Positions 34,916 to 42,850 of a stretch of DNA of 64,000 nt are shown here, in pieces (the stretch's first letter is position 1; the number at the start of each line of letters is the position of its first letter). This stretch comes from Desulfobacteraceae bacterium (lineage in GTDB: Bacteria > Desulfobacterota > Desulfobacteria > Desulfobacterales > Desulfobacteraceae), in assembly GCA_016743945.1 (NCBI GenBank), contig JADGFI010000004.1, forward strand, positions 248,001-312,000. Reading direction: 5' to 3'. A program made the position numbers and the translations under genes. Under the pieces are notes generated by a model. It was not told the origin of the DNA. It worked only from the letters and a program-made list of their open reading frames with translations, and ran no database searches.

Positions 34916-35365
34916 ATGATAGGAACTAAAATTTTATTGGTGGACGATGAAGAAATATTTGCTGACAACATGGCCAAACTGCTTCGACTCAGAAATTACC
35001 TCGTCACTGCTGTCTATAACGGAGAAACGGCCATAAAGACCCTTGAAAAAGAAAAGTTTGATGTGGTTATTCTTGACCTGAAAATGCCGGGGATGAATGG
35101 TATCGCGACCTTAAAGGAGATCAAAAGTCTGGGTCTTTTCACTGAAACACTTCTTCTTACGGGCCATGGATCCATTGACGCTGCCGTAGAAGCCATTCGT
35201 CTGGGCGCCTACGATTTTCTCAATAAACCCTGTGATATTGATGATCTCGTTGAAAAAATCGAAGGTGCAGGGCGCAAAAAAGATGACGCCTGGAAAAAGG
35301 ATATGGAAGAAAAGCTCAAGAGAGTCGTAGAATCACCCTCGGATGCCTTTAAGCTATTCGATTGA
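34916..35365 (+). CDS. Stand-alone receiver-domain response regulator
   Basis: A 149-residue single receiver domain: KILLVDDEEIFADNMAKLLR, the phospho-accepting Asp in VVILDLKMPGMNGI, LLTGHGSIDAAVEAIRLGAY and DFLNKPCDIDDL. A charged helical tail of about 25 residues follows (KKDDAWKKDMEEKLKRVVES). No DNA-binding output is present, so it probably passes phosphate onward or acts by protein contact. AGGAGGAAG sits just before the ATG. It follows the Cache kinase, its presumed phosphodonor. Confidence 0.92.
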   Translation: MIGTKILLVDDEEIFADNMAKLLRLRNYLVTAVYNGETAIKTLEKEKFDVVILDLKMPGMNGIATLKEIKSLGLFTETLLLTGHGSIDAAVEAIRLGAYDFLNKPCDIDDLVEKIEGAGRKKDDAWKKDMEEKLKRVVESPSDAFKLFD

Positions 35366-35406
35366 GCTGTATCTGGCGGTGATTTTTTTATAAACCGGAG
35401 TTTTTT

Positions 35407-35793
35407 TTGAAAAAATTAGAAAAATTAAAAATAAAAGTAAAGAATCTTAAAAAGGAAATCTTGGCGATTTATTATGCATATCACCATCCGGGAACACCCC
35501 TATTATCAAAAGTTCTTATTTTGTTTACCCTGGGATATGCATTAAGTCCAATTGATCTTATTCCGGATTTTATTCCGATTTTAGGGTATGTGGATGACCT
35601 TTTAATTCTTCCTTTATTGATAATACTTTCAATTAAATTAATTCCCCGTGAAATCATGGAAGAATCAAGGGGGAAAGCGGAAACTCAACCCTTACGACTG
35701 AAAAAAAATTGGGTTTTTGCCATGGGGTTTATACTTATCTGGATAACATTGTTATTGTATGTTCTTGTATACTATAAGTATCTGAACAATTAG
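35407..35793 (+). CDS. YkvA-like (DUF1232) membrane protein
   Basis: A 128-residue protein. After a basic N-terminus, residues about 30-75 show the DUF1232 hallmark LFTLGYALSPIDLIPDFIPI followed by GYVDDLLILP. A C-terminal membrane segment (WVFAMGFILIWITLLLYVLV) completes it. The biochemical function of the family is unknown. The TTG start follows GGAG after six T residues, the same layout as at 19057. It is 11 bases from the cation-exchanger-like gene, implying a joint membrane task. Confidence 0.82.
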   Translation: MKKLEKLKIKVKNLKKEILAIYYAYHHPGTPLLSKVLILFTLGYALSPIDLIPDFIPILGYVDDLLILPLLIILSIKLIPREIMEESRGKAETQPLRLKKNWVFAMGFILIWITLLLYVLVYYKYLNN

Positions 35794-35803
35794 GAGGAAA
35801 GCC

Positions 35804-36649
35804 ATGAAGCAATTCCTGGTGAATTCTGTAGGTCGGCTGGACATGGTATGTTGGGTTTTGGTGGTGATATTTTTTTGTAGCTGTTCATTGATGTTCAATG
35901 GAAACTTGAGCCAGTCTTTTATAGCGGCCGGAGGGGTCGTGTTGGTCATGATTTTGATCGGATTGTCCATTGAGGTCATCATTGAAACCTTGAAGGACGT
36001 AAAAGGTCTGGGTACGATCACCGGGTTTATTACCAACGGGCCGGAGCTTGTTTGTTTGATCGTCGGCCTGGTAGGAGGGGATGTGCTGTTTGCCGCCAGC
36101 ACCCCTTTGGGGTCGAATTTTATGAACCCGATTTTATTAATAACGGCAGCATTGGTTTGCGGTGTGTTATTAAAAACACTTCAAACAAACTGGAAATACA
36201 GTTTGACCTGCATCTTGCTGACTGCCAGCCTGGCCGTGAGTTTTTATGGGATTCCCATTAAAGCTCATATGTATTGGGTGGTGATAGGGCTAATTGTGTC
36301 CATAACTCTTTTCTTTAAACGACCGTCGGAAGATGCTGAGGATTCCGAGGAAGAAGAAGTTATTCCTAAATGGTCTCTGATCCCGGCAGTTGCTATCTTA
36401 ATTCTTGCAGGTTATTTTCTTGATCCGGTTGTGACCTTTGCCTCGGAGCAGAGTCATGCCCCAAAAGGGGTGATCGGATTTTTCGTTCTGGCCACGCTTT
36501 CAAGTTGGCCGGAATTCAAATGCTGTATGGGACTTTTGACTCGCAAAAAATACCTTGCAGCCATATTAAATATTACCGTGAGCAATATTACAAATATCTG
36601 GTTGGCCATTGCAGGGGTTACCATGTATTTTTTTATGAATATCTCCTGA
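35804..36649 (+). CDS. Divergent NCX/YrbG-type cation exchanger
   Basis: A 281-residue membrane protein with about nine segments and two inverted alpha-repeats typical of Na+/Ca2+ exchangers. Repeat 1 is GFITNGPELVCLIVGLVGGD plus ASTPLGSNFMNPIL; repeat 2 is LATLSSWPEFKCCMGLLTRK plus NITVSNITNIW. The conserved GxS(A/L)PE of the family appears here as TNGPE and SSWPE, keeping the ion-binding Glu while changing the surrounding residues. An acidic loop (SEDAEDSEEEEV) lies between the halves, where regulatory cation binding occurs in other exchangers. AGGAGG precedes the ATG. The substrate ion (Ca2+, Na+ or another) cannot be fixed from sequence. Confidence 0.75.
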   Translation: MKQFLVNSVGRLDMVCWVLVVIFFCSCSLMFNGNLSQSFIAAGGVVLVMILIGLSIEVIIETLKDVKGLGTITGFITNGPELVCLIVGLVGGDVLFAASTPLGSNFMNPILLITAALVCGVLLKTLQTNWKYSLTCILLTASLAVSFYGIPIKAHMYWVVIGLIVSITLFFKRPSEDAEDSEEEEVIPKWSLIPAVAILILAGYFLDPVVTFASEQSHAPKGVIGFFVLATLSSWPEFKCCMGLLTRKKYLAAILNITVSNITNIWLAIAGVTMYFFMNIS

Positions 36650-36788
36650 ATTTGTCGACTGTTTTTAAATTTGCTTTACAATGTGTAAAAAAAACTGACA
36701 TGTGAAACCGGAATGTGTAATGGTTTTTCATGTCAGTTTATGCTTTATTTTCAATTGGTTATGATTATTGTAGAATTGCGTTTTTACC

Positions 36789-36803
36789 TGGCATGTATTT
36801 TGA
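36789..36803 (+). promoter_or_regulatory. Variant sigma-54-like promoter before the kinase at 36859
   Basis: TGGCAT, five bases, TTGA, within CCTGGCATGTATTTTGATAC. It lies 55 bases before the TTG start. Both boxes are one base from the consensus, so support comes mainly from the similar sites at 22294 and 33034. Confidence 0.35.
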
Positions 36804-36858
36804 TACTAAAGGAAACGATAGGTGTTGATTATGGAAATGTGTAAAAAGGAAAAAAATA

Positions 36859-38583
36859 TTGACGCAATCCCTAACAGAGCGAAACGCATTTTATCAGGTA
36901 TTGACCAGAAAAATAACCATATTGATACTGGTTGTTTCATTCATCCCCATGATGGTGACCACCGGGATCATTTTTTATCGATTCAACCGGACTTATACGG
37001 ATAAAATTGCAGCACATATTTCAGAGTTGGTTCAAAAACATACCCAGAATATTGATACTTTTTTGTTGGAAAAATTGGGCAATATCCGTTATTTGGCCCG
37101 GCGTTTTGACAACGGACAGACGGTGCCCAAGGATTTTTTACGTCTTCAGCTGGAAGTGTTGAAAACAGAATATAAAGACGTGTTTACCGATTTGGGGCTG
37201 GTGGATCAAAATGGGGTTCAATTTGCCTATGAAGGCCCGTTTCGTCTGGAAAAGGCGGATTATTCCGGGGCGCAGTGGTTTATCAAAGCCAAAGCCAAAG
37301 ATTTTTATATCTCTGATGTGTTTGCCGGGTTGAGGGGCCATCCCCATTTTATCATTGCGGTGAAGATTCAATCAAAGGGATCTGAGTGTTTGTTACGGGC
37401 CACTATTAATTTTACGGCCTTTAATTCTTTGGTGGAAAATATTCATATTGGAAAAACCGGTATGGCATTTATCATGAATAGCCAGGGCCAATTGCAAACC
37501 CAGACCGATCTTCGTATCGACCCCTCCATTATGGCTTCAATGGCTAACCGGGAAGGGTATAAACATCACAAAACCATGTTTGCCAGGAAACAGGACCCCA
37601 CGGGAAAGAATTATTTGTATGTGAGTTCAATGCTTGAAAATATTGATTGGCTGATGGTGTATCGCCAGGATGTGAAAGATGCCTTCCATGATTTGTGGAA
37701 AACACAGGTTCTGGCCCTGGGCCTATTTATTATCGGGTGTATCGCCATCCTTTCGGTGGCCTTTACCCTTCCGCGCAATATTGTGGCGCATATTGCACGT
37801 TCTGATAAAAAAAGCGAGGTCATGAACAAACAGGTGGTTGAAAGCGGAAAGCTTGCCACCATCGGAGAACTGGCCGCAGGGATTGCCCACGAAATCAATA
37901 ACCCGGTGGCCATCATGGTTGAAGAGGCGGGGTGGATAGAGGATCTTCTTGAAGACGAGGATTTAAAAGAATCTAAAAATTGGGATGAATTCAAGCGTGC
38001 CTTGAGCCAAATAAATACCCAGGGCAGACGGTGTAAAGAGATTACCCACAAGCTTTTAAGTTTTGCCAGAAAAACCGATTCCACGGTCAATGATGTCCAG
38101 GTGAATGATGCCATCACAGAAATGGTTTCCCTGACCGCCCAAATGGCCAAATATAATAATGTCACTATTGAAACCGATCTGAATCAGGGGATTCCTTATA
38201 TCAGGATATCTCCCTCTGAACTACAGCAGGTAATTTTAAATTTAATCAACAATGCCATTGATGCCATGGAAAAAAACGGGGGGATCATAAAAATTGAAGC
38301 AAAGGTCAGTAAACTTGAAAAAAATCATGTGGTGATTTCAATTCAAGATGACGGACCCGGCATCCCCAAGGACAATCTCAATAGGATATTTGATCCGTTT
38401 TTTACCACAAAGGCTGTTGGAAAAGGAACAGGATTAGGGCTTTCCATCTGCTATGGCATTATCCAGAAGATGGGCGGAAAAATTGATGTTCAAAGTCAGG
38501 TAGGAACGGGGTCACGGTTCCGCATATGGATACCCTTCCAAAAGGATAAGATTGAACAGACAAACCCCCTGTTCAAGGATTGA
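36859..38583 (+). CDS. Membrane Cache sensor histidine kinase
   Basis: A 574-residue kinase with segments at about 17-38 (ILILVVSFIPMMVTTGIIFY) and 288-308 (VLALGLFIIGCIAILSVAFT) around a double-Cache domain (TDLGLVDQNGVQFAYEGPFR, WFIKAKAKDFYISDVFAGL). The H-box SGKLATIGELAAGIAHEINN places His near 344. The ATPase region shows ILNLINNAIDAMEKNG, DDGPGIPKDNL and GTGLGLSICYGII. The TTG start is used because AAGGA lies eight bases before it; a different-frame ATG upstream gives no kinase. Two stand-alone receivers follow at once (24- and 17-base gaps), then a DASS anion transporter, suggesting the system controls uptake of an organic anion. Confidence 0.92.
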   Translation: MTQSLTERNAFYQVLTRKITILILVVSFIPMMVTTGIIFYRFNRTYTDKIAAHISELVQKHTQNIDTFLLEKLGNIRYLARRFDNGQTVPKDFLRLQLEVLKTEYKDVFTDLGLVDQNGVQFAYEGPFRLEKADYSGAQWFIKAKAKDFYISDVFAGLRGHPHFIIAVKIQSKGSECLLRATINFTAFNSLVENIHIGKTGMAFIMNSQGQLQTQTDLRIDPSIMASMANREGYKHHKTMFARKQDPTGKNYLYVSSMLENIDWLMVYRQDVKDAFHDLWKTQVLALGLFIIGCIAILSVAFTLPRNIVAHIARSDKKSEVMNKQVVESGKLATIGELAAGIAHEINNPVAIMVEEAGWIEDLLEDEDLKESKNWDEFKRALSQINTQGRRCKEITHKLLSFARKTDSTVNDVQVNDAITEMVSLTAQMAKYNNVTIETDLNQGIPYIRISPSELQQVILNLINNAIDAMEKNGGIIKIEAKVSKLEKNHVVISIQDDGPGIPKDNLNRIFDPFFTTKAVGKGTGLGLSICYGIIQKMGGKIDVQSQVGTGSRFRIWIPFQKDKIEQTNPLFKD

Positions 38584-38607
38584 AATAAATAAACGAGGAG
38601 AGATTCT

Positions 38608-39039
38608 ATGAAAACCATTAAATTATTACTTGTGGACGATGAACGCGCATTTCTTGATACCATGACAAAACGTTTGGAAAAAAGGCAGATAAATGTTTGG
38701 GCCATTTATAACGGAACGGATGCACTGGCTGAACTTGAAAAAAACAAGGGAGTTGAGGTGGTAATCCTGGATGTGAAAATGCCTGGAATGGATGGGATGG
38801 AGACCTTGGTTGAGATTAAAAAAAGATTCCCTCTGTTGGAAGTCATCATGCTGACAGGTCATGCCACGGTGGAAACCGCAATTGACGGGATGAAGCTGGG
38901 TGCCTTTGATTACCTGATGAAACCTTGTGAAATTGATCTGCTGTTAAGCAAGGTGACCGCCGCGGCTTCCAAGAAAAGAAAACATGAAGAAAAAATTGTT
39001 GAAGCCCGAATAAAAGAGATAACAGGACGGCAGATCTAA
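38608..39039 (+). CDS. Stand-alone receiver-domain response regulator
   Basis: A 143-residue receiver: KLLLVDDERAFLDTMTKRLE, Asp in VVILDVKMPGMDGM, MLTGHATVETAIDGMKLGAF and YLMKPCEIDLL, plus a short basic-acidic helix. It has no output domain. GAGGAGAG precedes the ATG. It is most similar to the receivers at 34916 and 42392, all carrying the KPCE or KPAE close, which points to local duplication of kinase-receiver modules. Confidence 0.92.
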   Translation: MKTIKLLLVDDERAFLDTMTKRLEKRQINVWAIYNGTDALAELEKNKGVEVVILDVKMPGMDGMETLVEIKKRFPLLEVIMLTGHATVETAIDGMKLGAFDYLMKPCEIDLLLSKVTAAASKKRKHEEKIVEARIKEITGRQI

Positions 39040-39056
39040 AGGATAACAAGGATACC

Positions 39057-39476
39057 ATGGACGAAAAATATAAAGCGCCTCCCCCCTTAAATGTTTTGCT
39101 GGTTGACGATGAAAAAGGGTATTTGCATGTTTTGTCCAACCGGCTGGCCAGGCGTGGGATAACGGCTGTCACGGCATTTAGCGGAACCCAGGCCATACAA
39201 ATTTTGCGTAAAAATGATTTTCATGTGGTGGTTCTGGATTTGAAAATGGAGGACATGGATGGCATCGAAGTATTGAAGGTGATCAAAAGAATGGTGCCCA
39301 AGCTTCCGGTGATCATATTGACAGGGCACGGGTCCCAGACGGCTGCCAGGGACGGAATCGCATATGGCGCCTTTGATTACCTGACCAAACCCTGTGAGCT
39401 TTTGACGTTAATAGACAAAATACATGAAGCACACCGGTATCAACTAAAGATTTCAAGCAAATCCCCTGGGGAATAA
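39057..39476 (+). CDS. Stand-alone receiver-domain response regulator
   Basis: A 139-residue receiver following its sister gene by 17 bases: VLLVDDEKGYLHVLSNRLAR, Asp in VVVLDLKMEDMDGIEVL (ED where PG is usual), IILTGHGSQTAARDGIAYGA and YLTKPCELLTL. The N-terminus is extended by about 10 residues with a proline run. No output domain is present. Together with the preceding receiver it may compete for the phosphate of the kinase at 36859, or serve as a sink that sharpens the response. Confidence 0.91.
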   Translation: MDEKYKAPPPLNVLLVDDEKGYLHVLSNRLARRGITAVTAFSGTQAIQILRKNDFHVVVLDLKMEDMDGIEVLKVIKRMVPKLPVIILTGHGSQTAARDGIAYGAFDYLTKPCELLTLIDKIHEAHRYQLKISSKSPGE

Positions 39477-39514
39477 TTAAACTACGCGCAAGTGTTGAGC
39501 TGTTAAGGAGAAAT

Positions 39515-41107
39515 ATGTTTTATAAAACAAATGGATTTAAACTTGGAATGGCCGTGTTGGTAGGCGTCTTTATTTTTCTGTTGCCAAGACCGGAAGGAAC
39601 GAAATTTAAAATTACAGGAGATACTGACCAGCGGATTCTGGCATCTGTGGCGGATTTTTTTACCGTTGTCCCGGATGATAAAATCAGTGAAAAATCAGAC
39701 ACCTCCGCCTATATTTTAATGGCAAACACCCCAGGCTCATTGGAGGCAAGTGTTCGCTATTTAGGACAACGGGCAAAAAATCTGAATCTGGATAGGGTTA
39801 CCATCGATTATGTTGACGGGCTTTCCCCAAAGGCAAAGCGATTTTTATCAATTCTTGCGGTTCTTGTTATTTTATTTGTAATTGAGCCCATCCCCCTGGA
39901 AATAACGGCGGTCTTAATCGGGGTTTTCCTTGTTGTCATGCAGATTACCGATGTGAAAACTGCCTGGGCCCCCTATATGCATCCGGTGGTTATTTTTATC
40001 ATGTGCTGCCTGATCTTTGCCATTGCCCTGGACAAGGCGGGCCTGACAAAACGCCTTGGGTATTATATCATCAAAAAGGCCGGGAACAGCATCACCCGGT
40101 TTACCTTTATAATTGCCATCGGGCTTGGGCTTGCCTCCTCATTCATGCATGATGCCGCCGCCTGTGCCATCGGAATTGTGACCATGCTGCCCTTGATGCG
40201 GGCCGCAGGAATTGAACCCCATACCAAAACGGCCAAGTTTATGATGCTGTCATTGCCCTTTGGCTGTTCCTGCGGCGGTATGGGATCTCTCATCGGGGGC
40301 GGGCGCTGCATGGTTTCTGCGGCTTTCTTAAAGGAGTTTACAGGACTTGAAATAACTTTTTTTGATTGGATCTTGTATGCCATGCCCGCCGCCATTATCA
40401 CGACTCCCATTGCGGTTTTAATTGTATATCTGGTGTTTCGGCCGGATCCAAAGTATACGCTTCCGGCCTTTGACGAAGATTTAGGTCCCATGACAGTGCT
40501 TGAGAAAAAAACCATTACCATTATTTTACTTTCATTTTCGCTCTGGCTGACCAAGGGGCTTCATGGTATAGATTATTCAATTACCGGTATGTTGGGAGTT
40601 ACCGCACTGGTATTGTTTAAAGTGCTAAAGTGGAGAGATATCAATGATAACCTGGAATGGGGAACGGCCCTGTTTATATTTGGGGGCGGAATTTCCCTGG
40701 GGCTTGCAATGGGGTATTCAGGTGCGGCAGATTATTTTGCCAATCTGTTCTTCCCGTTGATTCAGGGAAAGGGCTGGCTGGTGTTGTTTATCGGTGTGGG
40801 GGTTTTCGGTGCCTTGGTAACAAACGCCATGGCCAATGTGGCTGCCGCTGCCCTGATTCTCCCCATTGTGATTCCCATGGCCCAGCTTGAAGGGGTGAAT
40901 CCGGTTATATTGGCCCTTTGTCTGGGAATGGCGACTTCCTTTGCCATGCTGTTGGTCATTGGGTGTCCGCCCAATGCCATTGCTTATAGTTACCGGTATT
41001 TTAAATCTTCTGACTTGACAAAGGTCGGGCTTGTGGCCACCCCGGTTTTACTGACGGTTCTCGTGGTTGTCGCAGCCGTGTGGTGGAAAATATTGGGCTT
41101 AATATAG
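39515..41107 (+). CDS. DASS/SLC13-family anion transporter
   Basis: A 530-residue membrane protein. Residues 1-110 are an unusual lead: one hydrophobic segment (LGMAVLVGVFIFLLP) and a soluble stretch with DGLSPKAKRF. The transporter proper then has about eleven segments. Family signatures are MHDAAACAIGIVTMLPLMRA, GCSCGGMGSLIGGGRCMVSA, NAMANVAAAALILPIVIPMA and GCPPNAIAYSY. SLC13-type carriers move dicarboxylates, sulfate or related anions, usually with Na+. It sits in a block of kinases and receivers on both sides. The start has an AAGGAG site. The substrate is unknown; a C4-dicarboxylate or sulfate would fit the lifestyle. Confidence 0.9.
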   Translation: MFYKTNGFKLGMAVLVGVFIFLLPRPEGTKFKITGDTDQRILASVADFFTVVPDDKISEKSDTSAYILMANTPGSLEASVRYLGQRAKNLNLDRVTIDYVDGLSPKAKRFLSILAVLVILFVIEPIPLEITAVLIGVFLVVMQITDVKTAWAPYMHPVVIFIMCCLIFAIALDKAGLTKRLGYYIIKKAGNSITRFTFIIAIGLGLASSFMHDAAACAIGIVTMLPLMRAAGIEPHTKTAKFMMLSLPFGCSCGGMGSLIGGGRCMVSAAFLKEFTGLEITFFDWILYAMPAAIITTPIAVLIVYLVFRPDPKYTLPAFDEDLGPMTVLEKKTITIILLSFSLWLTKGLHGIDYSITGMLGVTALVLFKVLKWRDINDNLEWGTALFIFGGGISLGLAMGYSGAADYFANLFFPLIQGKGWLVLFIGVGVFGALVTNAMANVAAAALILPIVIPMAQLEGVNPVILALCLGMATSFAMLLVIGCPPNAIAYSYRYFKSSDLTKVGLVATPVLLTVLVVVAAVWWKILGLI

Positions 41108-41147
41108 AACTCTTTTTTTTAAAAAAAGAAAGGTGAGAGAACCGGGT

Positions 41148-42350
41148 ATGAATAAATCCAAGGAAGATACAATCCGGCTGCTGCTGGTGGATGATGAAGA
41201 AGGCTTTAGAATGACCATTGCCAAGCGGCTTGAACGAAGAGGTTTTGTCTTGATGCAGGCTTCCTGCGGAGAAGCATGTTTGGAGATCCTTGGACGGGAA
41301 GCCGTTGATGTGGTTGTTCTGGACGTGAAAATGCCCGGATTAAGCGGAATTGAAACATTGAAGGCGATCAAGCAGAAGCATGGGGAAATTCAGGTCATTC
41401 TTCTCACCGGCAATGTTGCGGTTTCCGATGGTATCCAGGGGATAAAAGCCGGTGCCTATGATTATCTGACAAAACCTGTGGAAATTGATCATTTGGTCAA
41501 TAAAGTCAGACAGGCATTTGAAATGGCCCGGATGGAAGCACAAAAGACAGCACAACTTGAATACCGAACAAAGCTGGAAAGAAAAATTGTTGATACAGAA
41601 CGACTTGTCTCTTTGGGCACCATGTCAACCGGTATTGCCCATGAGATCAATAATCCTTTGGCCATCATCAATGAAGCGGCCGGGTTTATGAAACAGGTGA
41701 TCTCTGCACCAAAACCAAAATCAAAACTGGATCAGTGTTCCCAAAAAAAAGCGTTGCTCATGGGAATCGAAAAAATTGAAACGAGTATTAAGAGAGCCAG
41801 CAGAATTACCCATCAGCTGCTGGGGCATGTGAAAAAACACAGATCCCAATTTTCCGAAGTTGACGTGGCGGCATTGATGCATGAAACCCTGGGGTTGTTA
41901 AAAAAAGAGGTGGAAGATAAAAAAATCAGGATGAACTGGCAACTCCATCGAAAGAAAATTTCCCTTTGGAGTGATGCCTATAAGATTCGGCAGGTTTTAA
42001 TAAATTTGTTGAACAATGCGATTCATGCAGTGGGAGAAAATGGCTGTATTACCCTGTCCAGCTATGAAACCTTGGATGCCGTCATTCTTGAAATCAAGGA
42101 TAATGGCAGGGGGATTCCCAAGGAAAATTTAAGCAAAATTTTTGATCCGTTTTTTACAACAAAATCCTTTGATGAAGGCACGGGCCTGGGATTGTTTGTG
42201 GTCCATAAAATTATGTCGGATCTTGCGGGTGATATTGAGGTGAACAGCAGGGTGGGTAAAGGAACTGATTTTACAATCAAATTTCCCAAGACTGCCAGCA
42301 TATGCAATTTAGAGGACAATTTAAGTATGGACAAGGACAAAAAAATATAA
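41148..42350 (+). CDS. Receiver-histidine kinase fusion
   Basis: A 400-residue soluble protein. A receiver occupies about 1-125 (LLLVDDEEGFRMTIAKRLER, VVVLDVKMPGLSGI, YDYLTKPVEIDHL). A coiled linker then leads to the kinase: TERLVSLGTMSTGIAHEINN with His near 165, LINLLNNAIHAVGENG, DNGRGIPKENL and GTGLGLFVVHKIM. It lacks membrane segments, so it probably takes phosphate on its receiver and relays it, or is gated by it. The ATG at 41148 is preferred to a GTG at 41133, with AAGGTGAG upstream. It lies between the DASS transporter and another receiver (42392), its candidate output. Confidence 0.88.
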   Translation: MNKSKEDTIRLLLVDDEEGFRMTIAKRLERRGFVLMQASCGEACLEILGREAVDVVVLDVKMPGLSGIETLKAIKQKHGEIQVILLTGNVAVSDGIQGIKAGAYDYLTKPVEIDHLVNKVRQAFEMARMEAQKTAQLEYRTKLERKIVDTERLVSLGTMSTGIAHEINNPLAIINEAAGFMKQVISAPKPKSKLDQCSQKKALLMGIEKIETSIKRASRITHQLLGHVKKHRSQFSEVDVAALMHETLGLLKKEVEDKKIRMNWQLHRKKISLWSDAYKIRQVLINLLNNAIHAVGENGCITLSSYETLDAVILEIKDNGRGIPKENLSKIFDPFFTTKSFDEGTGLGLFVVHKIMSDLAGDIEVNSRVGKGTDFTIKFPKTASICNLEDNLSMDKDKKI

Positions 42351-42391
42351 TTAATAGGTCAAGAACCTAATACGTCAAGGAAAGGATAAAC

Positions 42392-42832
42392 ATGATAAAA
42401 ATACCTGCAAAAGTCCTGATCGTGGATGATGAAAAAGATTTTGTTCAAATGTTTTCCCTCAGGTTACAGGCCGAGGGTGAAAAAGTGTCCACGGCTTACA
42501 GTGGTAAAGAGGCTTTGGAGGTGCTCGCCCATGGATCAATAGATGTGGTCATCCTGGATATCCGGATGCCGGACATGGACGGGATTGACACCTTAAAACA
42601 AATAAAAAGTACCTATCCCCTTGTTGAGGTTATTTTGCTGACCGGTCACGGATCAACTGAAACGGCTGTGGAGGGGATGAAACTGGGAGCCTTTGATTAT
42701 TTGATGAAGCCGGCAGAATTTGAGGAAATTAAACTCAAACTGGAAAATGCCAGGCAGCGCAAGGACGATCAGGAAGAACGAATTCGCCAGGCTGAAGTGA
42801 GACTTCTGCTCAGAAGAAGCGGAGACCTATGA
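42392..42832 (+). CDS. Stand-alone receiver-domain response regulator
   Basis: A 146-residue receiver: VLIVDDEKDFVQMFSLRLQA, Asp in VVILDIRMPDMDGIDTL, LLTGHGSTETAVEGMKLGAF and YLMKPAEFEEI, then an Arg-rich helix (RQAEVRLLLRRSGDL). It has no output domain. AAAGGATAA precedes the ATG. It is placed between the receiver-kinase fusion and the membrane kinase at 42851, 18 bases before the latter, so either could phosphorylate it. Confidence 0.91.
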   Translation: MIKIPAKVLIVDDEKDFVQMFSLRLQAEGEKVSTAYSGKEALEVLAHGSIDVVILDIRMPDMDGIDTLKQIKSTYPLVEVILLTGHGSTETAVEGMKLGAFDYLMKPAEFEEIKLKLENARQRKDDQEERIRQAEVRLLLRRSGDL

Positions 42833-42850
42833 TAAGGATACCCGTCATCC

